From: Bacteroidota bacterium
GTDB taxonomy: Bacteria > Bacteroidota > UBA10030 > UBA6906
Direction of reading: 5' to 3'
DNA: 37,116 nucleotides
Assembly (NCBI GenBank): GCA_016844425.1
Contig: JAERML010000001.1
Coordinates: 1 to 37,116 of the forward strand
Part shown: positions 28,701 through 37,116 of the stretch, one piece after another
How the letters are laid out: each line of letters opens with the position of its first letter
Numbering within the stretch: the first letter of the stretch is position 1
Program-made: the position numbers and the translations under genes
The notes under the pieces: model-generated
Database searches by the model: none
What the model saw: only the letters and a program-made list of their open reading frames with translations
What the model was told of the DNA's origin: nothing

Positions 28701-31700
28701 TCAGTCGAGTTTCACGTTGAGACCGAGTCCCATCAATTCACGGATAAGCACGTTGAACGATTCCGGGATGTTCGACTCGGGAAGATTCTCTCCCTTGACA
28801 ACTGCTTCGTATACCTTTGCGCGCCCCGCAACATCGTCACTCTTCACAGTCAACATCTCCTGAAGGACGTGCGCCGCGCCGTAGCCTTCCAGCGCCCATA
28901 CTTCCATCTCACCGAAACGTTGACCGCCGAACTGGGCTTTGCCACCCAACGGCTGTTGCGTGATCAAGGAATATGGACCAATCGACCGTGCATGGATCTT
29001 GTCATCGACGAGGTGCGAGAGCTTGAGCATATATATGTACCCGACGGTCACTTCCTGGTCGAACTTCTCGCCGGTGCGGCCATCATACAACACTGACCTC
29101 GAGCTCTCGTTTAACCCAGCCTTCTTCAACTCCGCTTGTACGTCCTCCCACGTCGCCCCGTCGAAAATTGGGGAAGCGTACGTGACGCCAAGAGCCTTTG
29201 CTGCCCAGCCAAGAGCGGTTTCGTAAAGTTGGCCGAGGTTCATTCGGGAAGGTACGCCGAGAGGATTGAGCACGATGTCCACCGGCGTTCCATCGGGAAG
29301 GAAAGGCATATCCGCCGCCGGCACGATACGAGACACCACACCCTTATTGCCGTGGCGTCCGGCCATCTTGTCGCCAACCGAGAGCTTTCGCTTCTTGGCC
29401 ACATACACCTTTGCCAGCTGAACCACGCCGGGGGGGAGCTCATCGCCGAGCTGAATTTTGTTCTTCTCGTGACGGAATTCTTCCTCGATCCCGCTGAGGC
29501 GGTCAAAGTAGTTTGTAAAGATCTTGTTGATTATGGTGTTCTTCTTCTTGTCCTCCACCCACTCGACGGAGTAATCAAGTTTCTCAATCTCCTCGTAGGT
29601 CTGGAAGGTGTCGGCCTTGAATTGCGTCCCGCTCCGGAAGACCACGTTGCCGTCGGTATCGCGCACACCTACAGATTTTTCGTCTGCAAGAACTACATCG
29701 AGCTTCCTTGCCAACCGTTCGCGCAGCTCTGCGACCATCTTTCGCCGCTGACGGTCTAATGCGTCCGTTCGTCGCTTGTCTTCCTTCTTGGACTCCGCAT
29801 CCTTCTTCTTCCGGCTGAATAGCTTCGTCGAGATTACAACTCCCTTCATTCCTGGCGGGGCCTTCAGAGACGCGTCCTTGACATCGCCCGCTTTCTCCCC
29901 GAAGATCGCTTTCAAAAGCTTTTCCTCCGGCGTCGGATCAGACTCACCCTTCGGTGTAATCTTGCCGATCAGGATATCACCCTCGACAACCTCGGCCCCG
30001 ATACGGACGATACCGTTTTCATCAAGGTCCTTGGTAGCATCTTCGCTCACGTTCGGTATTTCACGAGTGAGCTCTTCCTCGCCGCGCTTTGTATCGCGAA
30101 CCTGAAGTTCGAACTCCTCGATATGGATTGAGGTGAAGACATCCTGTGAGACGATGCGCTCGCTGATGACGATAGCGTCTTCAAAGTTGTATCCATGCCA
30201 GGGCATGAATGCCACGAGCACGTTCCGGCCAAGGGCAAGTTCTCCACCTTGCGTTGCTGATCCATCGGCGAGCACGTCTCCCTTGCGAATCTTGTCACCC
30301 GGCTTGACGATTGCCTTCTGGTTAATACACGTATCCTGGTTGGTGCGGAAGAACTTTGTCAGTTTGTATTCCACACGCCGCTTATCATCGAAAGAGATGA
30401 GGGCTTCCGTACTGTTTTCGTCAATATCATACAGGACAACAATCCGATCGGCATCCACATAATCGACAATACCGTTTCGCTCGGCAACGATCAATGTGCG
30501 CGAATCATGAGCGATCTTCTCCTCAAGGCCTGTCCCCACCACCGGTGCCTCAGGCACGAGAAGAGGAACGGACTGACGCTGCATGTTCGATCCCATGAGG
30601 GCGCGGTTCGCATCGTCGTGTTCAAGGAAAGGAATCAACCCTGCTGCCGCACTTACGATCTGGTTCGGGGCAACATCCATGTACTGAACCTCGTCGGGTT
30701 TGACCACCGGGAAGTCACCCTGAAACCGCGCCTTCACACGATCACCCTGGAAGTTGCCGCGGCCATCAATGGGAGCGTTGGCCTGGGCAATAGTGTATGT
30801 ATCCTCCTGCTCTGCGTTGAGAAATTCAATCTCTTCCGAGACGCGTCCATTTTTCACCTTACGGTACGGAGTCTCTATGAACCCGAATTCGTTCACGCGG
30901 GCATGGATACAAAGAGATGAAATCAAACCGATGTTCGGACCTTCCGGCGTCTCGATCGGGCAAAGCCGACCGTAATGGGTGTAGTGCACGTCGCGGACTT
31001 CGAACCCCGCTCGTTCGCGGGTTAAACCACCAGGACCGAGTGCAGACATGCGGCGCTTGTTCGTCAGTTCAGCCAGTGGGTTTGTCTGATCCATAAACTG
31101 CGAGAGCGGGTTCGTTCCGAAGAATGCGTTTATGACACTGCTTATCGTTCGCGCGTTCACAAGGTCCTGCGGCGTCATGTTCTCATTGTCGCGAATGTTC
31201 ATCCTTTCACGGATGGTACGCGCCATACGGGCAAGCCCGATGTTGAACTGTTGGGCGATCTGCTCGCCGACGGTCCTCACACGACGGTTACCAAGATGAT
31301 CGATGTCATCTACTGCCCGTTTCCCCTGTTGGAGCTCGATAAGGTAGTTGATGATGGCAACGATATCCTGCTTTGTCAGGGTGGTGGTGCTGACCGGGAC
31401 ACTCAGGTTCAGCTTACTGTTGATGCGGTAGCGACCGACATCGCCGAGATCATACCTCTTTTCGTTGAAGAAGAGACGGTCGATGAGGGTCTTTGCAGTA
31501 TCCAGATCCGGCGCATCACCCGACCGAAGCTGACGGTAAATGGCACCGAGAGCGTCCTCTTCGGAGCGCGAAGCGTCCTTCGAAATCGTGTTGGCGATAA
31601 CGGAGGTTTCGTTGCCTGTGGGACGGAGGAAACGGATCTTCTTGACGCCTGTCTTCTTGATCCGCTTAATATGTTCCTCGTTCAGCGTTGCATCCTTGCT

Positions 31701-32465
31701 GATGAAGATCTCGCCAGTCTTCTTGTCCACCACATCACTGCAAATGACCCGACCTTCATAGTCCTTCAAGTCGACCTTGTTGACATCGACTTCCTCAACA
31801 AGATTGAAGAGTTCCAATATCTCATCATCGGAAGAATATCCCAACGCGCGCAACAGGGTCGTTACGGGGAATTTCTTCTTCCTGTCAATATACGCGTACA
31901 TGATGTTGTTGATGTCGGTCGTGAACTCCACCCAGGACCCGCGGAACGGAATGATGCGTGCCGAAAAAATGGGCGTTCCGTTCGGGTGAATCGATTCACC
32001 GAAGAAGACACCCGGCGACCGGTGCAACTGGCTCACCACCACACGCTCGGCGCCGTTGATGATGAACGTTCCCCGGTGCGTCATTGCGGGAAGGTTGCCG
32101 AGATAAACATCCTGTTCGATCGTGTTGACATATGCTTTGCCGTCTTCGGACTTCTGCGACAGGCGAAGCTTCGCTTTCAACGGAACGGCATACGTCAGCC
32201 CGCGTTCCTCGCACTCAGGCACACTGTACTTTTCCTTCTCAACGTAATACTCAACGAACTCGAGGAGGAAGTTTTCCCGCGCATCGGTGATGGGAAAGTT
32301 CGTTTTGAACACAGCCTGAAGGCCTCGGTTTTTCCGCCGCGACGGGCTGGTATCGCGCTGGAGAAAGCTGTCCCATGACTCGAGTTGGATATTCAACAGA
32401 TCCGGTGCGTCGATAATCTCGGGGATGCGACCGAAAGTGATACGACTATTGGATTGGTTCTTCAA
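28701..32465 (-). CDS. rpoB: DNA-directed RNA polymerase beta subunit, with Asn at the rifampicin His526 position
   Basis: Beta forms the other half of the RNA polymerase active site. The product is about 1254 residues, with the fork and rifampicin region [20 protein letters not shown] and the C-terminal [20 protein letters not shown]. In the rifampicin cluster, E. coli Asp516 and Ser531 are kept but the equivalent of His526 is Asn469 (AAC at 31059-31061). The start is uncertain: a GTG at 32474 overlaps the AAGGAG sequence, so the TTG at 32465, eight bases downstream of it, is preferred. A lysine-rich insertion near 870-900 ([20 protein letters not shown]) is charged and probably flexible. 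Confidence 0.98.
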   Translation of the reverse strand: MKNQSNSRITFGRIPEIIDAPDLLNIQLESWDSFLQRDTSPSRRKNRGLQAVFKTNFPITDARENFLLEFVEYYVEKEKYSVPECEERGLTYAVPLKAKLRLSQKSEDGKAYVNTIEQDVYLGNLPAMTHRGTFIINGAERVVVSQLHRSPGVFFGESIHPNGTPIFSARIIPFRGSWVEFTTDINNIMYAYIDRKKKFPVTTLLRALGYSSDDEILELFNLVEEVDVNKVDLKDYEGRVICSDVVDKKTGEIFISKDATLNEEHIKRIKKTGVKKIRFLRPTGNETSVIANTISKDASRSEEDALGAIYRQLRSGDAPDLDTAKTLIDRLFFNEKRYDLGDVGRYRINSKLNLSVPVSTTTLTKQDIVAIINYLIELQQGKRAVDDIDHLGNRRVRTVGEQIAQQFNIGLARMARTIRERMNIRDNENMTPQDLVNARTISSVINAFFGTNPLSQFMDQTNPLAELTNKRRMSALGPGGLTRERAGFEVRDVHYTHYGRLCPIETPEGPNIGLISSLCIHARVNEFGFIETPYRKVKNGRVSEEIEFLNAEQEDTYTIAQANAPIDGRGNFQGDRVKARFQGDFPVVKPDEVQYMDVAPNQIVSAAAGLIPFLEHDDANRALMGSNMQRQSVPLLVPEAPVVGTGLEEKIAHDSRTLIVAERNGIVDYVDADRIVVLYDIDENSTEALISFDDKRRVEYKLTKFFRTNQDTCINQKAIVKPGDKIRKGDVLADGSATQGGELALGRNVLVAFMPWHGYNFEDAIVISERIVSQDVFTSIHIEEFELQVRDTKRGEEELTREIPNVSEDATKDLDENGIVRIGAEVVEGDILIGKITPKGESDPTPEEKLLKAIFGEKAGDVKDASLKAPPGMKGVVISTKLFSRKKKDAESKKEDKRRTDALDRQRRKMVAELRERLARKLDVVLADEKSVGVRDTDGNVVFRSGTQFKADTFQTYEEIEKLDYSVEWVEDKKKNTIINKIFTNYFDRLSGIEEEFRHEKNKIQLGDELPPGVVQLAKVYVAKKRKLSVGDKMAGRHGNKGVVSRIVPAADMPFLPDGTPVDIVLNPLGVPSRMNLGQLYETALGWAAKALGVTYASPIFDGATWEDVQAELKKAGLNESSRSVLYDGRTGEKFDQEVTVGYIYMLKLSHLVDDKIHARSIGPYSLITQQPLGGKAQFGGQRFGEMEVWALEGYGAAHVLQEMLTVKSDDVAGRAKVYEAVVKGENLPESNIPESFNVLIRELMGLGLNVKLD

Positions 32466-32777
32466 GAGCCCCACTCCTTACAATGATAATGAAAAAGCGT
32501 CCACGCCAATCTCTCGGAAGAGACGGCCTCTCAACTTATGCTGCTACTTCCACTGCAAACCAGGAATAATGACAATGGGAATCAATCCTGCCTCTCACCC
32601 CAGTCATACTAAACAATAAAACAGCCAGCCGATAACGGACATTCGAATGGAATACCCCGGTATCGGCTGGTCTTACAGGGATGGAACGAAAGGGTCCACA
32701 ATTCTCCGACGTCAGTGGATTGAAAAAGTTTTGGAATCAAATCGTCGTTTCGTAATGAGCAACGACGGCCGCCGAAA
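32466..32777. other. rplL-rpoB intergenic region
   Basis: About 310 bases with no supported gene. It holds a terminator-like hairpin (32611-32670) and, closer to rpoB, a small TCTCT/AGAGA hairpin and the AAGGAG of rpoB. In E. coli this interval contains an attenuator and an RNase III site; here the hairpin suggests an equivalent step-down between ribosomal protein and polymerase genes. Confidence 0.6.
32611..32670 (-). terminator. terminator-like attenuator between rplL and rpoB
   Basis: CCAGCCGATA (32661-32670) and TATCGGCTGG (32625-32634) pair perfectly over ten bases. The 26-base loop contains the palindrome CATTCGAATG (32640-32649), which may form an inner stem. On the minus strand CTGTTTTATTGTTT follows, a good U-tract. 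Partial termination here would lower rpoBC relative to rplJL. Confidence 0.75.
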
Positions 32778-33158
32778 TTACTTCAGTTCTACTTTCGCTC
32801 CGGCTTCTTCCAATTCCTTCTTCAACTTCTCTGCATCGTCCTTCGACACGCCCTCCTTGACAGGCTTCGGGGCGCCGTCCACGAGATCCTTTGCCTCTTT
32901 CAAGCCGAGGCCTGTTGCTGCGCGGACGACCTTGATGACGTTGATTTTCTGTGCTCCGGTTTCCTTCAGCAACACCGTAAACTCGGTCTTCTCTTCCGTT
33001 GCAGGGGCCGCTCCACCCGCCGCCGGCATCATACCGCCCATCATCACCGGTGCTGCGGCGGTAACGCCAAATTTCTCTTCCAGTGCCTTCTTCAACTCCA
33101 CCGCTTCGAGGAGGGTGAGTTTTTCAATCTTCTCTACAATTTCAACTACTGCTGACAT
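32778..33158 (-). CDS. rplL: 50S ribosomal protein L7/L12
   Basis: L7/L12 forms the flexible stalk that recruits elongation factors. The 126-residue product has the N-terminal dimer domain ([20 protein letters not shown]), an Ala/Gly/Met-rich hinge ([17 protein letters not shown]) and the factor-binding domain ([20 protein letters not shown]). AAGGAG seven bases before the ATG at 33158 decides the start over an upstream in-frame one. Confidence 0.98.
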   Translation of the reverse strand: MSAVVEIVEKIEKLTLLEAVELKKALEEKFGVTAAAPVMMGGMMPAAGGAAPATEEKTEFTVLLKETGAQKINVIKVVRAATGLGLKEAKDLVDGAPKPVKEGVSKDDAEKLKKELEEAGAKVELK

Positions 33159-33220
33159 GATGTTTCTCCTTAATGTATATAAACAATTCTTGGTTCCCGG
33201 TTCTTTCAAGAAACCGGCGA

Positions 33221-33742
33221 TCAGGCTGCCTTCTTCTTTTCGATTTCTCCGATGACGCTGACAAGATCCCGGAGTACGGCATTGATTACCGTTGGCACAC
33301 CCGTAAGTGGTGCCTGGATGCTGCCAAGAATACTTGCCATCATTTCCTTGCGCGATGGGAGCTTTGCCAATTCACCGAGCCGCGCACCATCGTACACCTC
33401 TTTGTCGAGCACACAGACCTTCAACGAGAGCTTGCTATGCTTTTCACTGAATTTCTGGATGATCTTTGCGGGCGCAACGGGATCATCGAACGCAAACGCA
33501 ACACCGGTTGGCCCGACGAGCTTGCCGTACACCTTGTCATATCCGGTGACGCTTTCCAGCGCCTTTCGGATCAACGTGTTCTTTACGACCCTGTAGTCCA
33601 CGCCTGACTTCCGGAACTCCCGGCGCAATTCAGTCGCCTGTTCCACCGTCAGATCTCCAAAGTCAGTAAAGAACATCCCCTGCGCCCGGCCGACAACCTC
33701 AGTAACCTCAGCAACGATCTGTTCTTTTTCTGAGCGTTTCAT
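33221..33742 (-). CDS. rplJ: 50S ribosomal protein L10
   Basis: L10 is the base of the stalk and binds L7/L12 dimers. The 173-residue product has [40 protein letters not shown] and a C-terminal helix for L7/L12. In other bacteria the L10-L12 complex represses its own message through a leader hairpin; a candidate leader lies just upstream. Confidence 0.97.
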   Translation of the reverse strand: MKRSEKEQIVAEVTEVVGRAQGMFFTDFGDLTVEQATELRREFRKSGVDYRVVKNTLIRKALESVTGYDKVYGKLVGPTGVAFAFDDPVAPAKIIQKFSEKHSKLSLKVCVLDKEVYDGARLGELAKLPSRKEMMASILGSIQAPLTGVPTVINAVLRDLVSVIGEIEKKKAA

Positions 33743-33788
33743 TGTTCCTCCCTACTTGCGTAGGTATTAGTGTCGTGCTTAGAGAGAA

Positions 33789-33832
33789 GCCCTGGTCACT
33801 CGCGGTGTGACTCTCTTCGCGGGGTGCCAGGC
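33789..33832 (-). promoter_or_regulatory. candidate L10 leader structure upstream of rplJ
   Basis: In the 130-base gap before rplJ, GTCAC (33807-33811) and GTGAC (33795-33799) pair around a seven-base loop, and GCCTGG with CCAGGGC can close an outer stem (33827-33832 with 33789-33795). Position and shape fit the known L10 leader class, but I could not match its conserved motif in detail. Confidence 0.4.
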
Positions 33833-33873
33833 AATAAGCAAAACGATGTTGAGTGTGAGTGCGTAATTTCTGT

Positions 33874-34569
33874 TTAATGCGCTGCAACCTGGTTGCGGTC
33901 GATCTTGACGCCCGGCCCCATAGTGCTGGAAAGGGAGATACTCTTGATATACGTGCCCTTTGCCGACGCCGGCTTCAGTCGTATGACCGTGTTCAGGAGT
34001 GCATGAATATTGTCTGCGAGCTGCTTCCCCTCAAAATTTGCCTTGCCCACTGTCGCATGGAGGATGCCGGCCTTATCGACGCGGAATTCAATCTTGCCGG
34101 CTTTGACTTCCTTGACTGCCTTGGCCACATCCGCCGTGACTGTTCCACTCTTGGGGTTGGGCATCAACCCTCGCGGACCGAGCACCTTCCCGAGCTTTCC
34201 AACTTCGCCCATCACATCCGGCGTCGCGATAATGACGTCGATGTCTGCCCAACCACCTTGAATTTTCTGAATGTAATCGGTAAGACCAGCATGGTCCGCA
34301 CCGGCAGCCTTCGCTTCCTCATCCTTTGGTGGCTTCGCGAGAACAAGAACTCGAACCTCCCGACCAATGCCATGGGGAAGGGAAACCGTTCCTCGCACCG
34401 CCTGATCGGCTTTCTTGGGGTCAACCCCAAGACGGACGGCAATGTCCACAGCCTCAACAAACTTCGCCGTTGCCCCCTGTTTCACGATTGAGACTGCATC
34501 ATCTATTGTATATTGCTTCGCCGGGTCGACCTTACCTGCTACTGACTTAAACCTCTTGCTGCTCTTCAT
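33874..34569 (-). CDS. rplA: 50S ribosomal protein L1
   Basis: L1 forms the stalk that moves the deacylated tRNA out of the E site. The 231-residue product has [32 protein letters not shown] [19 protein letters not shown], and the end [20 protein letters not shown]. The ATG at 34569 with AAGGA eight bases upstream decides the start; an upstream in-frame start adds 19 untypical residues. Confidence 0.98.
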   Translation of the reverse strand: MKSSKRFKSVAGKVDPAKQYTIDDAVSIVKQGATAKFVEAVDIAVRLGVDPKKADQAVRGTVSLPHGIGREVRVLVLAKPPKDEEAKAAGADHAGLTDYIQKIQGGWADIDVIIATPDVMGEVGKLGKVLGPRGLMPNPKSGTVTADVAKAVKEVKAGKIEFRVDKAGILHATVGKANFEGKQLADNIHALLNTVIRLKPASAKGTYIKSISLSSTMGPGVKIDRNQVAAH

Positions 34570-34641
34570 TGGAGTGTTCCTTACTTTAGTGGTACGATCG
34601 TCGGGCGAATCGCGCCAGACTCCCACGTGTTGATTGATTAG

Positions 34642-35064
34642 TTATTCTTCAACCGTGATGCCCATGCTGCGAGCAGTTCCGGCAATCATACTCATTGCTG
34701 CTTCTACATTTGCCGCATTCAGGTCGGGCATTTTCATTTCAGCTATTTCCCGAACCTGCTTCTTCGTCACTTTTCCCACCTTGTTGCGGTTCGATTCAGC
34801 TGAGCCCTTTTCAACTTTTGCCGCTTTAGCCAATAGGATCGCGGCCGGAGGGGTTTTGGTAATGAAAGTGAACGACTTGTCTGAAAAGACCGTTATGACT
34901 ACGGGAATCACAAGGCCCATCTGTGCCTGGGTCCGAGCGTTGAACTGTTTGCAGAACTCCATTATGTTGACCCCCTTTTGACCGAGCGCAGGACCAACTG
35001 GAGGAGCGGGATTTGCCTGGCCCGCCGGAATCTGCAGCTTCACAAAACCAACGACTTTCTTCAT
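34642..35064 (-). CDS. rplK: 50S ribosomal protein L11
   Basis: L11 is part of the GTPase-associated centre and the thiostrepton site. The 140-residue product has [39 protein letters not shown] and the C-terminal rRNA-binding domain ending [16 protein letters not shown]. The proline-rich N-terminus is intact. Confidence 0.98.
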   Translation of the reverse strand: MKKVVGFVKLQIPAGQANPAPPVGPALGQKGVNIMEFCKQFNARTQAQMGLVIPVVITVFSDKSFTFITKTPPAAILLAKAAKVEKGSAESNRNKVGKVTKKQVREIAEMKMPDLNAANVEAAMSMIAGTARSMGITVEE

Positions 35065-35104
35065 CGTAATCTTCTTTCAGCTAAACTGGGAACACTGTGA
35101 ATGA

Positions 35105-35638
35105 CTACTTTTCTGCCTCTACCTGACTGAAATCCAACTCAACGGGTGTCTTCCGTCCGAAGATTGAGACCATAACCTTCACCTTCATTTTTTCTTCATT
35201 GATTTCCTGGACGAACCCGTTGAAGCTGTTGAATGGCCCGTCCGTCACCTTTACGGCATCGCCGGGTTTGAAAGGTACCTCAACAACTTCGACGTCTTTT
35301 CGGGCCTCGATCTTGCCGATGAGCCTCCGGACTTCGGCGGTTTGCAGCGGAGCCGGGGTGTTCTTCGGTCCGACAAAGCTTATGACCGACGGTGTATTCA
35401 GAATAATGTGCGTCGTCTCCTTATCGAGAATAGCCTCCACGAGAATGTAGCCGGGGAAAAACGTCCGTGTCTTGCTCTTCTTCTTTCCATCCTTTACTTC
35501 AAACACCTTCTCAGACGGAACGATGACCGATCCGACGCGATCGGCGAGTCCGGCCTGCGCAATCTCGTTCTCGATATATGCCTTTACCTTGTTCTCATGG
35601 CCCGAATAGGTCCGGACAACGTACCATTTCTTTTCCAC
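35105..35638 (-). CDS. nusG: transcription elongation/antitermination factor NusG
   Basis: NusG binds RNA polymerase and links it to Rho or the leading ribosome. The product is about 177 residues, with the NGN domain (EKKWYVVRTYSGHENKVKAY, FFPGYILVEAILD) and a C-terminal KOW domain (PGDAVKVTDGPFNSFNGFVQ). Three in-frame GTG codons (35647, 35641, 35638) could start it. The third, six bases after AAGGTG, gives VEKKWYVVRTY and is preferred. It begins just after the secE stop. Confidence 0.97.
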   Translation of the reverse strand: MEKKWYVVRTYSGHENKVKAYIENEIAQAGLADRVGSVIVPSEKVFEVKDGKKKSKTRTFFPGYILVEAILDKETTHIILNTPSVISFVGPKNTPAPLQTAEVRRLIGKIEARKDVEVVEVPFKPGDAVKVTDGPFNSFNGFVQEINEEKMKVKVMVSIFGRKTPVELDFSQVEAEK

Positions 35639-35648
35639 CACACTCACC

Positions 35649-35840
35649 TTACAGGGATTCTAATATTCTTGTCAGCGTTTCGCTGACGACAGTGTCGACT
35701 ACAAACACGAACGCTGACACGATCAAACAGACCACAAGCACAACCACCGTCGAATCACGCAGATCATCCTTCTTAGGCCATGTGACTTTGTTCATTTCTT
35801 TCACAACATCCGTGAAGAACGCTATAATCTTCTCTTTCAT
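35649..35840 (-). CDS. secE: preprotein translocase subunit SecE
   Basis: SecE is the clamp of the SecYEG channel. The 63-residue product is the short single-span form: an amphipathic helix with the conserved KEMNKVTWPKKDDLRDST, then one membrane helix (VVVLVVCLIVSAFVFVVDTV). Its partner SecY is encoded at 8620-9945. The tRNA-Trp, secE, nusG order matches that in E. coli. Confidence 0.97.
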   Translation of the reverse strand: MKEKIIAFFTDVVKEMNKVTWPKKDDLRDSTVVVLVVCLIVSAFVFVVDTVVSETLTRILESL

Positions 35841-35901
35841 AGAATCGGTTCGTTAGTTATTGTCGCTCGATTGAACTACTCAACATCCACAGGATTCCTT
35901 G

Positions 35902-35975
35902 CACGTGAGGAGGGACTTGAACCCCCAACCTGCGGTTTTGGAGACCGCTGCTCTAGCCAATTGAGCTACTCACGT
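35902..35975 (-). tRNA. tRNA-Trp (anticodon CCA)
   Basis: A complete 74-base cloverleaf. ACGTGAG pairs with CTCACGT, discriminator G. The anticodon stem GCGGT/ACCGC encloses CTCCAAA, anticodon CCA. T arm GGGGG-TTCAAGT-CCCTC. CCA is not encoded. Confidence 0.97.
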
Positions 35976-35981
35976 ATTCAG

Positions 35982-36040
35982 TCTCCCGTACCGCCTTGGA
36001 GCGGGAGATGCTACTCCAGCCAATTGAGCTACTAAGGTAT
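35982..36040 (-). pseudogene. decayed tRNA-Trp copy ending in a hairpin
   Basis: A 24-base segment (36010-36033) matches the D-arm region of the intact tRNA-Trp (35947-35970) at 22 positions. It is followed by CCGCTCCAAGGCGG, which keeps a loop like the Trp anticodon loop on a four-base stem. Instead of a T arm, TCTCCCG (36002-36008) can pair with CGGGAGA (35982-35988). The acceptor stem has no partner, so it is not a working tRNA. It may be a remnant of duplication; the hairpin could aid processing between rpmG and tRNA-Trp. Confidence 0.7.
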
Positions 36041-36086
36041 ACTAGAGATTGTGGAGATGGAATGCTCTTCCCCTGACGCCTCTTGC

Positions 36087-36236
36087 CTACCGTGTTTCCT
36101 TGTGGGTCGTGTGCTTGGCACAGAACCGGCAAAACTTCTTGTACTCCACCCGCCCGGTTTGCTTCTTTTTGTTCTTGGTGGTCGAATAGTTTCTACGTTT
36201 GCAGTCGGTGCACTCTAACGTAATAATGTCTCTCAC
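36087..36236 (-). CDS. rpmG: 50S ribosomal protein L33, zinc-binding form
   Basis: L33 is a small protein near the E site. The 49-residue product has [20 protein letters not shown] and [15 protein letters not shown], with all four zinc cysteines. The start is GTG at 36236 with GGAG eight bases upstream. The open frame continues further upstream into the tRNA-Thr gene, which is not part of the protein. It lies inside the tRNA operon. Confidence 0.97.
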   Translation of the reverse strand: MRDIITLECTDCKRRNYSTTKNKKKQTGRVEYKKFCRFCAKHTTHKETR

Positions 36237-36277
36237 GGCAATACTCCAGGTATCGGACAATGAATACTTTTCATTCG

Positions 36278-36350
<73 letters not shown>

Positions 36351-36404
36351 ATCGCTGCAAATGATCGCCCTCTGTGACCTCTTCCCAGCGGCCTCTTTGC
36401 TTCG

Positions 36405-36477
36405 AGCGGGAGACGGGACTCGAACCCGCGACCAACAGCTTGGAAGGCTGTGACTCTACCAACTGAGTTACTCCCGC
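36405..36477 (-). tRNA. tRNA-Gly (anticodon TCC)
   Basis: A 73-base cloverleaf: acceptor GCGGGAG/CTCCCGC, discriminator T. The stem ACAGC/GCTGT encloses CTTCCAA, anticodon TCC. CCA is not encoded. Confidence 0.97.
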
Positions 36478-36494
36478 AGCGAGTTCCCTTGCCG

Positions 36495-36577
36495 TGGGCA
36501 GGGGAGGATTCGAACCTCCGAAGGCCTGAGCCGACAGATTTACAGTCTGTTGCGTTTGACCGCTTCGCTACCTGCCC
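36495..36577 (-). tRNA. tRNA-Tyr (anticodon GTA)
   Basis: An 83-base class II tRNA with a long variable arm. Acceptor GGGCAGG/CCTGCCC, discriminator A. The stem ACAGA/TCTGT encloses CTGTAAA, anticodon GTA. T arm GGAGG-TTCGAAT-CCTCC. Confidence 0.97.
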
Positions 36578-36609
36578 GATGTCTCAAGTCCCCGGCCGGC
36601 CCTAGCTAG

Positions 36610-36682
36610 AGCTGGCGATGGGGCTCGAACCCGCAACCTGCTGATTACAAATCAGCTGCTCTACCAATTGAGCTACGCCAGC
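36610..36682 (-). tRNA. tRNA-Thr (anticodon TGT)
   Basis: A 73-base cloverleaf: acceptor GCTGGCG/CGCCAGC, discriminator T. The stem GCTGA/TCAGC encloses TTTGTAA, anticodon TGT. It is the first gene of the tRNA operon. Confidence 0.97.
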
Positions 36683-36715
36683 AACAAAATACACCTTCAT
36701 TGACGCAAGCCTCCC

Positions 36716-36736
36716 CACGTCCTGGGAGAGGACGTG
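36716..36736 (-). promoter_or_regulatory. stem-loop in the leader of the tRNA operon
   Basis: CACGTCCT and AGGACGTG form a perfect eight-base stem with a five-base loop, between the promoter and the first tRNA. No T-tract follows. It may be a processing or antitermination element, as leaders of stable RNA operons often carry such structures. Confidence 0.5.
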
Positions 36737-36769
36737 CCTGCGAGGGGCAAAACTTGAGAGCTTAGCTTA

Positions 36770-36799
36770 CAAATATAACAATTTAATGCAAAGAGTCAA
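36770..36799 (-). promoter_or_regulatory. promoter of the tRNA operon, Bacteroidota type
   Basis: On the minus strand TTG (36797-36799, within TTGACT) is followed by exactly 19 bases and TATATTTG (36770-36777). This matches the Bacteroidota consensus TTG-N(17-23)-TAnnTTTG. It sits in the AT-rich gap between the TPR gene and tRNA-Thr and would start transcription near 36763. Confidence 0.75.
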
Positions 36800-36856
36800 T
36801 CAGTTTTTGACCACAATTGCAAGAATTCAGCTTAACTAGGTGAGAGCAAGTCGGGA

Positions 36857-37116
36857 TCATCGATTTTGTGAATCCAGAACTTGCAGCCAACGCCTCGCTT
36901 CATCAGAAGCCGGATTATAACTGATTGCAAGCTGAAAAGCACGCCGTGCCTCGGTTAATCGACCCACGCCGTGAAAATACTTCCCCCGTGAAAGATAAGA
37001 ACTCGTATAAAGATTGGTTACAACGTCCTCCAACCTCCCCACTCCGAGGGAAGACCTGAATGAATAGTCAACAACAGGGGGTTCATGGAATACCGAATCC
37101 CGAAACAGTCGAAATG
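36857..37116 (-). CDS. TPR-repeat protein, C-terminal part (cut by the window edge)
   Basis: The frame is open to the window edge and ends with TGA at 36857. The last 45 residues fit a tetratricopeptide repeat: SSYLSRGKYFHGVGRLTEAR, then RAFQLAISYNPASDEARRWL. Such repeats hold protein partners together; the function cannot be told from this fragment. A GTG at 37042 exists but the frame continues upstream (for example HEPPVVDYSFRSSLG), so the true start is outside the window. Confidence 0.7.
   Translation of the reverse strand, partial: FRLFRDSVFHEPPVVDYSFRSSLGVGRLEDVVTNLYTSSYLSRGKYFHGVGRLTEARRAFQLAISYNPASDEARRWLQVLDSQNR

Noticed and set aside
31251..32378. A 375-residue plus-strand open frame opposite rpoB
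   Set aside because: Antisense shadow of conserved beta subunit sequence, with no supporting signals.

Overview
This window is a nearly complete bacterial 'ribosome and RNA polymerase' supercluster, with every recognisable gene on the minus strand. Read in the direction of transcription (from high to low coordinate) it runs: end of a TPR-repeat protein; a tRNA operon (Thr-TGT, Tyr-GTA, Gly-TCC, Thr-GGT) with rpmG, a decayed tRNA-Trp copy and intact tRNA-Trp; secE-nusG-rplK-rplA-rplJ-rplL; rpoB-rpoC; the str operon rpsL-rpsG-fusA-tuf; the S10 operon rpsJ to rpsQ; the spc operon rplN to secY, with a tRNA-Gln inside it; map-infA-rpmJ; the alpha operon rpsM-rpsK-rpsD-rpoA-rplQ; then engB, a class V aminotransferase, serA, about 500 bases without a supported gene, and the start of a DUF4397 lipoprotein gene.

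The organism looks like a member of the FCB superphylum outside classical Bacteroidia, for example the Chlorobiota/Ignavibacteria/Kapabacteria side. Seen: a promoter with TTG-N19-TATATTTG, matching the Bacteroidota consensus; the ribosomal protein L3 sequence [12 protein letters not shown]; a DUF4397 lipoprotein; and clear Shine-Dalgarno sequences (AAGGAG, GGAGG) before many genes, which classical Bacteroidia mostly lack. The lineage is an inference from these traits and not a firm placement.

The genes work together as the core of gene expression. The RNA polymerase subunits (rpoA, rpoB, rpoC) and NusG make RNA. The ribosomal proteins, EF-Tu, EF-G, IF-1 and the tRNAs carry out translation. 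SecE and SecY form the membrane channel for new proteins, Map trims the first methionine, and EngB helps assemble the large subunit. serA and the neighbouring aminotransferase would supply the first two steps of serine synthesis.

No new multi-gene system is visible. The unusual points are local: a frameshifted rplR beside a tRNA-Gln inserted in the spc operon; an in-frame TGA where a glycine codon is expected in the DUF4397 gene; asparagine at the rpoB position equivalent to E. coli His526; a decayed tRNA-Trp copy next to the intact one; terminator-like hairpins after tuf, between rplL and rpoB, and around the rplQ stop codon; and many GTG and TTG start codons in ribosomal genes.
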